Source: Paenibacillus arenilitoris
Lineage (GTDB): Bacteria > Bacillota > Bacilli > Paenibacillales > Paenibacillaceae
Assembly: GCF_014705655.1 (NCBI RefSeq)
Contig: NZ_JACXIY010000010.1
Coordinates: 186,001-250,000, forward strand
DNA length: 64,000 nt
Direction of reading: 5' to 3'
Both the position numbers and the translations under genes were made by a program. The notes under the pieces were generated by a model. That model saw nothing but the letters and a program-made list of their open reading frames with translations, was not told the DNA's origin and made no database searches. Of this stretch, positions 33,491 through 42,926 are shown piece after piece; the first letter of the stretch is position 1, and every line of letters starts with the position of its first letter.

Positions 33491-34699
33491 TCAGATTGCC
33501 GCTTTGGCATCCGGCAGGCCGCTTTTTTGCCCTCTTATCGACAAGGCGAAACATACAAGCAGAATGAGGCAGGCGAGCGTATACGGGTAGTTGATGTCCA
33601 CATCGAATAAAAATCCGGCCACGACAGGCCCGGCAATGTTGCCGAGACTGGTGAAAGCCGAGTTAAGGCCGGCAACGTAGCCTTGCTGATCCTTGGCGAC
33701 CATCGACATTTGCGTGCCGATGGCCGGGCGCAAAATATCGATCGCCAGAAAGACGATAAAGGTGACGGCGAAGATCATCCAATATTTGTGAACGAACAGC
33801 GTCAGGAAAATAAACAAGCCGGCAAAGAGCAAGCAGACCGAGATGACGCGTTTCTCGCCGAAGCGCTTCAAAATCCAGCTGAAGGCCGTAACCTGGACGA
33901 CGGCGCCGGCGATCGAGCCGAACGTAATGATAAAGGCAATGTCTCGGGGCTCGAATCCGAACTTATGATCGACGAAAAGTCCGAATACCGTTTCGAAGTT
34001 GGCCAGTCCGAAGGACATGACGAATACGATGATCAAGCTTAAAAAATAAGGCTCCCTGTACGCGTACCTCAGCTGGGTCAGAAGTCCGCTCCGCCGCTTC
34101 GGCGGGGGCTCGGAACCCGCCGAAGCCTCTTCGGCCTGCCGGGATTCCGGAAGGATAAACAAGTTGACGCAAGCCGCGGCGACTCCCGCTATGGCTGCGG
34201 CATAGAAAGGAACGCGAATTCCGAATTCGGCGATGTATCCGCCAATGCCGGGCCCGATAATGAAGCCGGTCGTAATCGCCGCGTTAATATAGCCCATCCC
34301 CGCGGCCCGCTGCTCCTTGGTCGTAATGTCCGCGGCGTAAGCCATGACGGCGGGCATGATCATCGCGGCGCTGACGCCCCCGAGCAGCCTGGAGACGAAC
34401 AGCAGGGCGGGCGAGCTGGCGAGTCCGAACAGTCCTTCCGAGAAGGCGAACACGAACATGCCGATAATAATCATTCGTTTCCTGCCGAACGAATCGGCCA
34501 ATCGGCCGGCCAGCGGCGAGAACAGCAGCTGCGTCAAGGAGAAGGCCGCAACGAGAAGCCCGATCATGCCCCCCGTAATGCCGAGGCTTTCCATGAACTT
34601 CGGCATAATCGGGATGACGAGCCCGATCCCCGTAAAGACGAGAAAAAGATTAAACATCAGGATGAGCAGCGCTCCCCGATTTTTTAAAAATAACGACAT
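33491..34699 (-). CDS. MFS multidrug efflux transporter (NorA/Bmr type)
   Basis: This 402-residue, 12-helix transporter of the DHA1 group has motif A between helices 2 and 3 (GRLADSFGRKR) and the antiporter motif C (GFIIGPGIGGYIAE) in helix 5. Such pumps exchange protons for hydrophobic or cationic drugs. The gene lies 66 bp downstream of a TetR gene on the same strand and has its own operator-like half-palindrome ahead of it (34728-34745). The reading frame runs through to the shared terminator at 33433. Confidence 0.9.
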   Translation of the reverse strand: MSLFLKNRGALLILMFNLFLVFTGIGLVIPIMPKFMESLGITGGMIGLLVAAFSLTQLLFSPLAGRLADSFGRKRMIIIGMFVFAFSEGLFGLASSPALLFVSRLLGGVSAAMIMPAVMAYAADITTKEQRAAGMGYINAAITTGFIIGPGIGGYIAEFGIRVPFYAAAIAGVAAACVNLFILPESRQAEEASAGSEPPPKRRSGLLTQLRYAYREPYFLSLIIVFVMSFGLANFETVFGLFVDHKFGFEPRDIAFIITFGSIAGAVVQVTAFSWILKRFGEKRVISVCLLFAGLFIFLTLFVHKYWMIFAVTFIVFLAIDILRPAIGTQMSMVAKDQQGYVAGLNSAFTSLGNIAGPVVAGFLFDVDINYPYTLACLILLVCFALSIRGQKSGLPDAKAAI

Positions 34700-34727
34700 T
34701 GCTGATTCCTCCAGTTGCCATAATAAT

Positions 34728-34745
34728 ACTGAATTTTCATTCTAG
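34728..34745. promoter_or_regulatory. Degenerate TetR operator before the MFS gene
   Basis: ACTGAA-N6-TTCTAG resembles the perfect site ACTGAA-N6-TTCAGT found before the TetR gene at 35384-35401, keeping one arm and the first three bases of the other. It lies 28 bp upstream of the MFS start. Confidence 0.5.
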
Positions 34746-34765
34746 ATTAATGCAAAAAAAAGGAG

Positions 34766-35365
34766 CTAGCGGGTCGTCTTCGCAATGCCGTGCAAAAACA
34801 CGTCGATCGCGAGCCGATAAGCCGCCAGCGCTTCCCCTCGTTCCATTCTTCGCGCATGCCCGTTCAATCCGACCATCAGACTGTCCAAAATAACGGCGAG
34901 CCCGGTTACGTCGGCGATTTCGAATTCGCCGTTATCGATCCCCTTCTGGAGCAGCCGCCGATTAAAGTCGATATACCCGCTCAGCATCTCGTTAATGCGC
35001 TCCTCCACGTCCGTAGGCTGCCCGGGATCGTTGAAAAACTCGTCGACGGCTCTGGTCAGCGGATGGTTCAGTTGATCGAGCGCCAAATGCTCGGCCAAGC
35101 CGTATAATTTATCGACCGTGGTCGGATAAAGCGGCTCCTTGGCCAGCCAATTGTCCTCCCATTCTTTATTCCAATCGTCGATCAAATGCAGGAACAGCCC
35201 TTCCTTGCTCTTGAAATGATAATAAATGTTGCCGGGGCTGCAGCCGGTCGCCTTCACGATATCCTCGATCGAGGTGGCTTTGTAGCCTTTTTGCCCGAAT
35301 AAAGCTTTGGACGCGTCGGCGATCTTCTTCTTCGTCTGCTCGGTTTGCTGCTTCTTCTTGTTCAC
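34766..35365 (-). CDS. TetR-family repressor of the MFS pump
   Basis: This 199-residue regulator has a typical N-terminal helix-turn-helix (KATSIEDIVKATGCSPGNIYYHFKSKEGLF, in residues ~30-60) preceded by a Lys/Gln-rich tail, and an all-helical ligand domain. I set the start at GTG 35365 because GAGGTGAG lies 7 bases upstream; an upstream ATG at 35392 has no ribosome site. It probably represses itself and the downstream efflux gene through ACTGAA-N6-TTCAGT-type sites and is released by a pump substrate. Confidence 0.88.
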   Translation of the reverse strand: MNKKKQQTEQTKKKIADASKALFGQKGYKATSIEDIVKATGCSPGNIYYHFKSKEGLFLHLIDDWNKEWEDNWLAKEPLYPTTVDKLYGLAEHLALDQLNHPLTRAVDEFFNDPGQPTDVEERINEMLSGYIDFNRRLLQKGIDNGEFEIADVTGLAVILDSLMVGLNGHARRMERGEALAAYRLAIDVFLHGIAKTTR

Positions 35366-35383
35366 ACGGGTCTCACCTCGAAC

Positions 35384-35401
35384 ACTGAACATTTATTCAG
35401 T
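35384..35401. promoter_or_regulatory. Perfect TetR operator before the TetR gene
   Basis: ACTGAA-N6-TTCAGT is an 18-bp palindrome with perfect 6-bp arms, 19 bp upstream of the GTG start of the regulator. Its position suggests autorepression. Confidence 0.65.
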
Positions 35402-35518
35402 ATTGTATACGATCGAAGCCGGATTTGCAATCTGCATGATGGAATCCGATTCGAGTGGCCGGGGGAAAGGGGTGCTCAAGTTTGGCTTCAACGATGGTCA
35501 GCTGCGAGAGGGCGATGC

Positions 35519-35702
35519 TAATTTAAAAAAATGAAACGAAATGGCTCAAATCCCCACTCACGCCTGAATTCGTTTCAATATTTGAAATTAAACAGCACCT
35601 TTCGCGCCACTCCTTTCGATGTAAGCCGGATTAGTATCAAAATGAAACTAAATGCCCGCTTAACCTGCTTCCTTCGCTTTTAGTGTCAGTTTTTGAAATT
35701 AA
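35519..35702. repeat. Array of four dyads (element C)
   Basis: Four dyads at 35519-35540, 35569-35591, 35631-35651 and 35680-35702 follow the same order as element B. Spacers are A-rich, ATATT, a shortened AAA, and GTTTT. Both elements have TTAGTATCA as the left arm of unit 3. The array occupies most of the gap between the TetR and response-regulator genes, and a GGCTGCCTC hairpin follows. Confidence 0.85.
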
Positions 35703-35708
35703 AAGAGA

Positions 35709-35749
35709 GGCTGCCTCAAATGTTCATAAAATGACCCGAGGAGACAGCC
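35709..35749 (-). terminator. Terminator of the YesMN operon
   Basis: On the minus strand GGCTGTCTC pairs with GAGGCAGCC (one G-T) across a 23-base loop and is followed by TCTCTTTT, 34 bases past the response-regulator stop. The arm shares the GGCTGTCTC core of the hairpins beside element B. Confidence 0.65.
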
Positions 35750-35782
35750 CTGTTTCTTGGCTCTGGATCTATAAAGAAGCAT

Positions 35783-37369
35783 TCACCGGTTCTTCCGGTA
35801 TTCCACCGGCGTGCAGCCAACCTCCTGCCTGAACAGCTTCGCGAAGTAGGAATAGTTGGTGTAGCCGGTCTTGCCCGCGATCGCGTTCACGGACAGCTGG
35901 GTCGTCTCGAGCAGATGCCTCGCGACCTTGATGCGGGCCTGGATGATATAGTTGCCGAGCGAAATGCCCGTCTCCTTCTTGAACAGCCGCGCCAAATAGT
36001 CCGGATTAAGGTAGACGATTTCCGCCAGGCTCGTTCGCGACAGCTCGTCGCCGCAATGGGTGCGGATGTGGTTTTTGATTTCGTCGACGACCGATTTCGG
36101 CTGCTCCGCGAAGCTGCGGTATTCCGTCGCGGTCGTGACCAAGTAACGGAGATAGCTCTCCATGTCCTCGATCGAATGGAGCGACTGCATGAACAGCTGG
36201 TCGTTCGTCCTCCCCGTGTACATTTTGTGCGCCAATATTTCCTTGCTCTTCAGGTAGGCATACACGAGCTGGACCATGTCGAGCCGGAACAGGCTGAGGA
36301 CCGAGGCGTTCAGCATCCGGCTGCGCGAAATATGGCGCAGGTAGCGGCCCGTCTCCTCCAGGAAGGCGTCCGGGTTGTTCTGCTCCAGCAGCCGCTCCAG
36401 CAGCGCCAAGTCGGGCGGCGAATACGCCGCTTCCGACTGGCGGTAATGCTCGAGCAGAAACGTCTGGTTGCGGTATTTGATAATTTTCTCGTTCAGCCCC
36501 AGCAGGTCCCGCATGACCTGGCTCACGTCCTCCAGCTTCCCCGTCGTGGCGACCATGCAGCAGGCGTCGCATTTCAAATAGTGGTTCGCGCGCTGAATGA
36601 ACGTGGCGCAGCCGCTCTCTACGAGACGGGAATCGGGCCGCTCCTTCCATTTCAGCACCGCGACGAAGTTGAATTCCTTGATCTCCAGTATCGCTTCCGC
36701 CGTATACGCTTCGTCCTGGAACAGCTCGTGCAGCACGTTCAGCAGCGCGAAGTCGAACAGATCCTTATCCTTCTTCCCGAGACTCTCCTCGTAAGGGAAA
36801 ATATGAAACAGCACCGGCAGCACCTCGTCGGCGAGGCCGTAGGAGAGATGCTGCTCCGCGATCAAATGGGCGATGTTGGCGGGGTTCGAATAGGCGCTTT
36901 TTCCCGTCATCAGCTTGCGCCAGAAGTGCTCCTGCACGTTTTTCCGGTTTTTCTGCCAGTAATAGCCCTCCTGCGCCGCCTTGGCCTGGTCCTGCTGCTC
37001 GCTTACTTTGGCGATCGCCTTCTGGATAATGAGCGTCAGCTTGTCGAACTCGATCGGCTTCAAGAAATAGTCGAAGCTTTGCAGCTCGATCGCCTTCTGC
37101 GCGTAGTTGAAATCGGCGTAATTGGTCAGGAAGATCGTCTGAATGCCGTCCTGCTCCTCCCGGATCCAAGCGAGCAGCTCGAGTCCGCTGCCCTGCGGCA
37201 TCTCGATGTCGCAGATGAGGATTTCGATTGTGTGCCGCCCGAGCAGCTCCTGCGCCTGGGCGATATTGTAAGCGGTGTACACCTGATTGATCCCGAGCGC
37301 CGCCCAATCGATCTTCTTCTCAAGCGCCGCCACGACGAAATAATCGTCATCGACCAGCAGCACGTTCAT
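35783..37369 (-). CDS. Response regulator with AraC output domain, YesN type (importer 3)
   Basis: This 528-residue regulator has a receiver domain (phospho-acceptor D54 in ILICDIEMP, conserved YFLKPIE), a long middle domain, and a C-terminal AraC domain (YLNPDYLARLFKKETGISLGNYI and YSYFAKLFRQEVGCTPVEYR). The start codon overlaps the kinase stop by ATGA, indicating translational coupling. It is divergent from importer 3 and very likely binds the GTCCG direct repeats in that intergenic region to activate transport of an inducing sugar. Confidence 0.92.
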   Translation of the reverse strand: MNVLLVDDDYFVVAALEKKIDWAALGINQVYTAYNIAQAQELLGRHTIEILICDIEMPQGSGLELLAWIREEQDGIQTIFLTNYADFNYAQKAIELQSFDYFLKPIEFDKLTLIIQKAIAKVSEQQDQAKAAQEGYYWQKNRKNVQEHFWRKLMTGKSAYSNPANIAHLIAEQHLSYGLADEVLPVLFHIFPYEESLGKKDKDLFDFALLNVLHELFQDEAYTAEAILEIKEFNFVAVLKWKERPDSRLVESGCATFIQRANHYLKCDACCMVATTGKLEDVSQVMRDLLGLNEKIIKYRNQTFLLEHYRQSEAAYSPPDLALLERLLEQNNPDAFLEETGRYLRHISRSRMLNASVLSLFRLDMVQLVYAYLKSKEILAHKMYTGRTNDQLFMQSLHSIEDMESYLRYLVTTATEYRSFAEQPKSVVDEIKNHIRTHCGDELSRTSLAEIVYLNPDYLARLFKKETGISLGNYIIQARIKVARHLLETTQLSVNAIAGKTGYTNYSYFAKLFRQEVGCTPVEYRKNR

Positions 37370-39105
37370 ATTGCGCCACTCCCTTCGGCTTGGTTAGGCG
37401 GAGGCTGCGGGAGCCGTATCGTGACGCGGGCGCCCCCGTCCTCGCCATTGGCAAACGCGATGTCCGCCTCGCGGCGGTACAAATGCTCCAGCCTCTTCAC
37501 GGTGTTCATGATGCCGATCCGGTGCCCCTCCGATTGGTCGAGCGGCTCGCCGCCGGCCAGCTTCTCCAGTATATCGGCGGGAAATCCCGGTCCGGTGTCG
37601 GATATGCGGACGACGGCTGTCTCTCCACCGGCGTCCTCGGCTAGACCGACCTCCAGCCGGATGAGCACCGCGCTTACCCGCGATACGGCGTATTTCACCG
37701 CGTTCTCGACGAAGGTTTGCAGAACGAGCGGCGGAATTTTCAAATCGCCCGTTCCGTCCGCCCGCTCGATTTCGTAATCGAACGCGTCCCGGTAACGGTG
37801 CTTTTGAATTTCCAAATAAATGCGGACATGGTCGATCTCGTCGTCCAGCCGCACGAAATCCTGCCCGTTCTGGAACAGGTACCGGAAGTAATTCGACGTC
37901 GAAATGGCCATGCCCTGGATTTCCTCGAACATGTGCATCTGGGCCATGCTGTATATATTCGTCAAGCAATTGAGAAAGAAGTGGGGCTTGATTTGAAGCT
38001 TCATGTAATCGAGCTGGATTTTTTGCTTCTCGAGCTCGTGCTCGTAGCTGTCGATCTTGAAAATCCGGATTTGCTCGAGCAGGTTTTTGAACAGCTTGTT
38101 CGCGTATTCGAGCTCCACGATCCGGTTCATCTTCAGCTCCAGCGGCTTGTTGTCCTCGTTAAACTGCGTCAGGTTGTACGAGAAATTTTTGAGCGGCCTC
38201 AAGATCAAAATATTGAAATAGACCATGATGCCGCATACCGCGCAGGCCACGATAACGGCCAGCAGCATGATGAGCAGCTGGGCGATCATGATTTTTTCGA
38301 AATTGCCGAATTCGATATGCAGGTTGACGCCGAACGTCGCGTTCGAGAACTGACCGCTGACGTTGGTCTTGGACTGCGCAAACCCCGGAAGCCACCCCTT
38401 GCTCTCGGCTTTCTTCATAGCGGCTTCCTGGGCCGAGTTCGCGATCACCTCCCCGTTCGGATTGACCAGCGACACGAATCCGTTCTCGCCGAGATCGATC
38501 TGCCGCAGAGGCCCGATCAGGTTGTCCGCGGAGATGAGGCAGATCATGTAGCTGTCGTAATACGGAACGATATTAATAATGAAATATTTGTCGTTCAGCC
38601 GAATGGGCGTCCAATTCGAATAAAACTTTTCGAACAGGTCTATGTCCTGGACATAGGACATGATCTCGTTTTTGAGCGCCAAATAGTCCGGATAGATCAG
38701 GCTGATCGGCGAGGAGTTCAAAAAATAGTCCCGTTCCTTCAAATAAACGAAAAAATTGTATTCCTGCTCGTAATTTTTTTGCAGCTCGGAGAACCGTTTG
38801 TACAGCTCGTTGTTCGCCTTCAGAAATTCGGCGTCGACGGGCTCGTGCTTGTTCATGATTTTGACATTCGGATCGTTCGCGAGCGTCCAGCCCATATATT
38901 GATTGATGTTGGAGAAATCGAGATTGATCCGGTTAATGTACAGATTGGCCGTATCCTGCATATGCCTGGCGGTCTGCTGCTTCACGATCGATATCGCGGC
39001 GAAGCTGACGATGCAGTCGAGCGCGAGCACGCCAATCAAAATAACGAGCATGATTTTGACGTAGTGCCTGATCGGATACGATTTGTCCTTCGTTCGTTTC
39101 GCCAT
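37366..39105 (-). CDS. Sensor histidine kinase, YesM type (importer 3)
   Basis: This 579-residue membrane kinase has a first helix at ~17-38, an extracellular domain of about 240 residues, a second helix (AQLLIMLLAVIVACAVCGIM), a HAMP-like linker with coiled coil, and the kinase core with phospho-acceptor His375 in QIKPHFFLN. The ATP site is present (ENAVKYAV N-box, DTGPGFP G-box). I place the start at ATG 39105, where GGGAG lies 7 bases upstream; the frame is open 47 codons further without a ribosome site and overlaps the regulatory repeats. Confidence 0.9.
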   Translation of the reverse strand: MAKRTKDKSYPIRHYVKIMLVILIGVLALDCIVSFAAISIVKQQTARHMQDTANLYINRINLDFSNINQYMGWTLANDPNVKIMNKHEPVDAEFLKANNELYKRFSELQKNYEQEYNFFVYLKERDYFLNSSPISLIYPDYLALKNEIMSYVQDIDLFEKFYSNWTPIRLNDKYFIINIVPYYDSYMICLISADNLIGPLRQIDLGENGFVSLVNPNGEVIANSAQEAAMKKAESKGWLPGFAQSKTNVSGQFSNATFGVNLHIEFGNFEKIMIAQLLIMLLAVIVACAVCGIMVYFNILILRPLKNFSYNLTQFNEDNKPLELKMNRIVELEYANKLFKNLLEQIRIFKIDSYEHELEKQKIQLDYMKLQIKPHFFLNCLTNIYSMAQMHMFEEIQGMAISTSNYFRYLFQNGQDFVRLDDEIDHVRIYLEIQKHRYRDAFDYEIERADGTGDLKIPPLVLQTFVENAVKYAVSRVSAVLIRLEVGLAEDAGGETAVVRISDTGPGFPADILEKLAGGEPLDQSEGHRIGIMNTVKRLEHLYRREADIAFANGEDGGARVTIRLPQPPPNQAEGSGAI

Positions 39106-39202
39106 GGGTCTGCTCCCTGCTCCTTTCCTGCCGCATCTGCCGGTAAACCTTATTATAGAGCCAATCCGGGCCGTTAAGACATATAAGACGGACGCTTTTT
39201 CG

Positions 39203-39347
39203 GTCCAAAGTCCGAAAAGTGCGAGAAGAAGTCCGAAAACTGTCATCGGAGCCGGCCTCTTCGGTTGGCATCTCTCGCAAAGTCCGGATAAATGTCCGAA
39301 TAACGGTCTGCGAAGGTCCGCCTGGCGGCGGCGGGCGAATCTATAAT
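39203..39347 (+). promoter_or_regulatory. Activator-type promoter with GTCCG direct repeats (importer 3)
   Basis: AGTCCGAAAA occurs at 39209-39218 and 39230-39239, exactly 21 bp (two helical turns) apart. AGTCCGGATA (39281), TGTCCGAATAA (39293) and GGTCCG (39315) follow. A perfect TATAAT lies at 39342-39347, but there is no -35 box at the right distance; the last repeats occupy that place. This fits activation by the divergent YesN-type regulator. Confidence 0.65.
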
Positions 39348-39387
39348 AAAGAGGCAGAAGAGAGCGACAACGAATGGGGGAATGATT

Positions 39388-40317
39388 TTGAAATCGAGCC
39401 AGTTAACCGTCGGCATGCGGCATTCGCTGGGCCGGATCGCGAGGAACCGGGGCTTGTACCTGCTGCTGCTGCCCGCGGTCGTCCTGCTCCTCCTCTTTTC
39501 CTACAAGCCGATGTACGGCGTGCTGATCGCCTTCAAGGATTACAGTCCGGCGCTCGGCATTATGGAAAGTCCGTGGGCGGGCTTCAAATACTTCGAGAAG
39601 TATTTCAACTCTTATCAATTCGACATTACGATCAAAAATACGCTGGTCATCAGCCTGTACAGCATCGTCACCTTCCCGATCCCGATCGCGCTGGCGCTCA
39701 TGATCAACCAGATGCGCGTCAACCGGTTCAAGTCGTTGTTCCAAACGGTGACCTACATGCCGCATTTCATCTCGACCGTCGTCATGGTCGGCCTGCTCCT
39801 GATCCTGTTCTCGCCGGGCAACGGGCTGATCGGCAACCTGTTCCGCCTGTTCGGGGCGGAGGCGCCGAATTTGATGGGCTCGACCCAGTGGTTCAGCAGC
39901 ATGTACGTCTGGACGGACGTCTGGCAGCATGCCGGCTGGGACAGCATCATCTATATCGCGGCGCTGTCCGCGGTCGACCCGAGCCTCTACGAAGCGGCCA
40001 AGGTGGACGGGGCGAGCCGCTGGCAGCGGATCCGCTACATCGATATGCCGATGCTGCTGCCGACGGCGATCACGCTGCTCATCCTGCGGGTCGGCGGACT
40101 GCTCGGCGTCGGATTCGAGAAGGTGTACCTCATGCAGAACAATCTGAACATCTCCGCCAGCGAGGTCATCGCGACCTACGTGTACAAGATCGGGATGCTG
40201 AGCAGCCAGTACAGCTTCTCCTCGGCCATCAACCTGTTCAATACGGTCATCAACTTCGTATTGCTGATTCTCGTCAACCAGATGGCCAAAAAATATAGCG
40301 AAAACAGCTTGTGGTAG
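39388..40317 (+). CDS. ABC sugar transporter permease 3A (LplB type)
   Basis: This first membrane subunit of importer 3 (309 residues) carries KPMYGVLIAFKDYSPALGIM after helix 1 and the coupling loop YEAAKVDGASRWQ followed by IDMPML. I prefer TTG 39388 as start because GGGGG lies 7 bases upstream; ATG 39382 is almost on top of the ribosome site. It is the first gene of a five-gene run (two permeases, binding protein, ThuA, dehydrogenase) that faces away from the YesMN genes. Confidence 0.9.
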   Translation: MKSSQLTVGMRHSLGRIARNRGLYLLLLPAVVLLLLFSYKPMYGVLIAFKDYSPALGIMESPWAGFKYFEKYFNSYQFDITIKNTLVISLYSIVTFPIPIALALMINQMRVNRFKSLFQTVTYMPHFISTVVMVGLLLILFSPGNGLIGNLFRLFGAEAPNLMGSTQWFSSMYVWTDVWQHAGWDSIIYIAALSAVDPSLYEAAKVDGASRWQRIRYIDMPMLLPTAITLLILRVGGLLGVGFEKVYLMQNNLNISASEVIATYVYKIGMLSSQYSFSSAINLFNTVINFVLLILVNQMAKKYSENSLW

Positions 40318-40334
40318 CGGAAAGGAAGATTGCG

Positions 40335-41237
40335 ATGAATAGGGTTGAAGCGGCGCCGCGCAAAGGGAGCAAGCGTTCCCTCGACGTTTTGGAAATCGTC
40401 GTTTACGCGGTTGCGGTACTGTTGCTGATTCTTATCATTTACCCGATCTATTTTATCGTGATGGCGTCGTTCAGCGATCCGGCCGCGGTCGCGAGCGGCA
40501 AAATGTGGTTTTTCCCCGTAGGCTTCACGCTTGCCGGGTACGAGGAGCTGCTGAAGCACGCGAACATTTGGATAGGCTACAGAAATACGATCCTGTATAC
40601 GGCCGTCGGAACGGTCATCAGCCTGGCGGTCAACGTCTCGGCCGCCTACGCGCTGTCCCGGAAAGATCTTGCCGGCCGGCGGGTCATTACGCTGTTCTTT
40701 ATCTTCACGATGTTCTTCAACGGGGGCCTCATTCCGACGTTCCTGACGATTCGCGACTTTCACCTGTACGATACGTTTCTCGTCATGGTGCTGCCGTTCT
40801 CGGTCGCCGTCTTCAATATTATCGTGGCGCGTACTTTTTTCCAGTCCAGCATTCCCGGCGACCTGTGGGAGGCGGCGCAGCTCGACGGCTGCGGCAATCT
40901 GCGCTATTATGTTCAAATCGTTCTGCCGCTGTCCAAGGCGGTCCTGTCGGTATTGGCGTTATGGACGGCGGTCGGCTACTGGAATTCGTATTTTAACGCG
41001 CTGATTTATTTGAAGGATCAGGATTTGTACCCGCTTCAGCTTATATTGCGGAACATCCTGATTACGAACCAGATGCAGTCGAGCATGGGCACCGGCGAAG
41101 CGGCGGTCATCGCCATGCGCCTGGCGAACCTGATGCGCTATTCGGTCATCATCGTCTCCACGCTGCCGATCATGTGCGTTTATCCCCTCGTGCAGAAGTA
41201 CTTCAACCAGGGGGTGATGATCGGCGCCGTCAAATAA
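40335..41237 (+). CDS. ABC sugar transporter permease 3B (YtcP type)
   Basis: This second membrane subunit (300 residues) has GGLIPTFLTIRDFHLYDT, the coupling loop WEAAQLDGCGNLRYY followed by IVLPLSKA, and the C-terminus QKYFNQGVMIGAVK. In the coupling loop the usual DGA is DGC. The ATG at 40335 has AGGAAG upstream; an in-frame GTG at 40311 overlaps the stop of permease 3A. It works with 3A and the lipoprotein at 41288. Confidence 0.91.
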   Translation: MNRVEAAPRKGSKRSLDVLEIVVYAVAVLLLILIIYPIYFIVMASFSDPAAVASGKMWFFPVGFTLAGYEELLKHANIWIGYRNTILYTAVGTVISLAVNVSAAYALSRKDLAGRRVITLFFIFTMFFNGGLIPTFLTIRDFHLYDTFLVMVLPFSVAVFNIIVARTFFQSSIPGDLWEAAQLDGCGNLRYYVQIVLPLSKAVLSVLALWTAVGYWNSYFNALIYLKDQDLYPLQLILRNILITNQMQSSMGTGEAAVIAMRLANLMRYSVIIVSTLPIMCVYPLVQKYFNQGVMIGAVK

Positions 41238-41287
41238 CGCTTCGCAATCGCAAGTCCGCTGACAATACGAAGAGGGGGAACTTTCGA

Positions 41288-42898
41288 ATGGCTATCATGT
41301 CAAATGCTATCGGAAAAAGATTGCTGGTTACAGGGGTTCTAAGCTTCACGATGCTGTTCAATCTGATCGGCTGCTCGGAGACGACCGAAGAAGCGCCGGC
41401 GGAGACCGGCTCCGGCTTCAACAAGGAAGGGCTGCCGATTACAAGCGAGCCGGTGACGCTGGACGTGCTGACCGTCCGCTGGGGCAATATGGGCGATACG
41501 TTCAAAGCGAATGCGTGGCTGCAGGAGCTGGAGAAATCGACCAACGTCAAAATCAATTGGCAGGTGATGTCCTCCAACGACTGGGGCGAGCAAAAATCGA
41601 TCATGCTGGCCAGCGGCACGCTGCCCGACATTATTTTCGGCGACATCGTGTTCTCGGATTCCGATATCGTCAATAACTTATCCTATTTCCGCCCGCTCGA
41701 CGACCTGATCGACGAGTACATGCCGAACTTGAAAGCCGCTCTGGAGGAAACGCCGGAAATGCGGAAGATCAGCACGTTCCCGGACGGCAAAATGTATTCC
41801 TTGCCCGCACGGCTTCCGTCGCGTCCGACGACGACGATGCAGCCGGTCATCAACAAAGCATGGCTGGACCGCCTTGGTCTTGAAATTCCCGATAACATCG
41901 ACGATCTGTACAGCGTGTTCAAGGCGTTCAAGGAGCGGGATCCGAACCGGAACGGCATCGCGGACGAAATTCCGTTCAGCGGCTCGGTCGACATCAGCAT
42001 GGACTTCCTGAACCCGTTCGGCATTACGGACCTGAACAACAACAGCATGATGCTGAAGGACGACACGCCGGTGTTCTTCCCGGCCACGAACGAATACAAG
42101 GAAGCGATCAAATGGACGCATAAGCTGTATTCCGAAGGCTTGATCGACCAGGAGCTGTTCACGCAGGACAACACGATGTCCACCGCGAAGCAGCAAAATC
42201 CGGACGCCGCCATCATCGGCTTCTCCAATCAATGGATTCCGGACGCCGTATTCGGCAAGTGGAAGGACGAATACGCGACGATTCCGCCGATTGCCGGCCT
42301 CGACGGCAAACGGTATCAAACCGGCGATCCGGTCGGCCTGAGCTTGAGACGGAACGAGCTGCTGATTACGACATCCAGCGAGCATCCGGAAATCGCCGCG
42401 CGCTGGGCGGATCAATTTTACACGAACGAAGCGAGCATCCAGAACTTCTGGGGCGCGATCGGCACGGTCATCGAGAAGCGGGACGACGGCACGTACGCCC
42501 TTATGTCGCCTCCGGAAGGAACGGGCGCGGACGCCTGGTACTGGGAGCAATCGGTCCGCGATTTCGGTCCGAAGTACGTCAGCCCGGATTTTGAGAAAAA
42601 CATCATCCTCGACGAGACGACGGGCGACGGCCTGAAGCTGGTCATCGACAAGCTCGGCAGCGAGCATGTCACGACGCCGTTCCCGAACGTCATGTACAGC
42701 GCCGAGGAGTTCCAGGAGCTGCCGACGCTGACGACGGACATCGACAGCTTCGTGAAGACGACGCGCGCCCAGTGGATCACGAAGGGCAACGTCGATGAAG
42801 AATGGGACGGTTACATCAAGCAGCTGAACGCGATGGGGCTCGAGAGACTCGTCGAGATCCGGACGGAAGCGTACAAGCGGTATACGAACGTCGAATAA
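41288..42898 (+). CDS. Extracellular solute-binding lipoprotein of importer 3
   Basis: This 536-residue receptor starts at ATG 41288 (AGAGGGGG upstream) with a signal peptide ending at NLIGC, Cys29. The mature protein has [12 protein letters not shown] and the acidic loop [14 protein letters not shown] of the LipO/YtcQ group. It is followed within 28 bp by thuA, so the imported sugar is probably processed by the ThuA-like and dehydrogenase proteins encoded next. The ligand is unknown; trehalose or a related disaccharide is one possibility by analogy to the rhizobial thu locus. Confidence 0.9.
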   Translation: MAIMSNAIGKRLLVTGVLSFTMLFNLIGCSETTEEAPAETGSGFNKEGLPITSEPVTLDVLTVRWGNMGDTFKANAWLQELEKSTNVKINWQVMSSNDWGEQKSIMLASGTLPDIIFGDIVFSDSDIVNNLSYFRPLDDLIDEYMPNLKAALEETPEMRKISTFPDGKMYSLPARLPSRPTTTMQPVINKAWLDRLGLEIPDNIDDLYSVFKAFKERDPNRNGIADEIPFSGSVDISMDFLNPFGITDLNNNSMMLKDDTPVFFPATNEYKEAIKWTHKLYSEGLIDQELFTQDNTMSTAKQQNPDAAIIGFSNQWIPDAVFGKWKDEYATIPPIAGLDGKRYQTGDPVGLSLRRNELLITTSSEHPEIAARWADQFYTNEASIQNFWGAIGTVIEKRDDGTYALMSPPEGTGADAWYWEQSVRDFGPKYVSPDFEKNIILDETTGDGLKLVIDKLGSEHVTTPFPNVMYSAEEFQELPTLTTDIDSFVKTTRAQWITKGNVDEEWDGYIKQLNAMGLERLVEIRTEAYKRYTNVE

Positions 42899-42926
42899 TG
42901 AACAACTGCGAAGGAGCACTCAGGCA

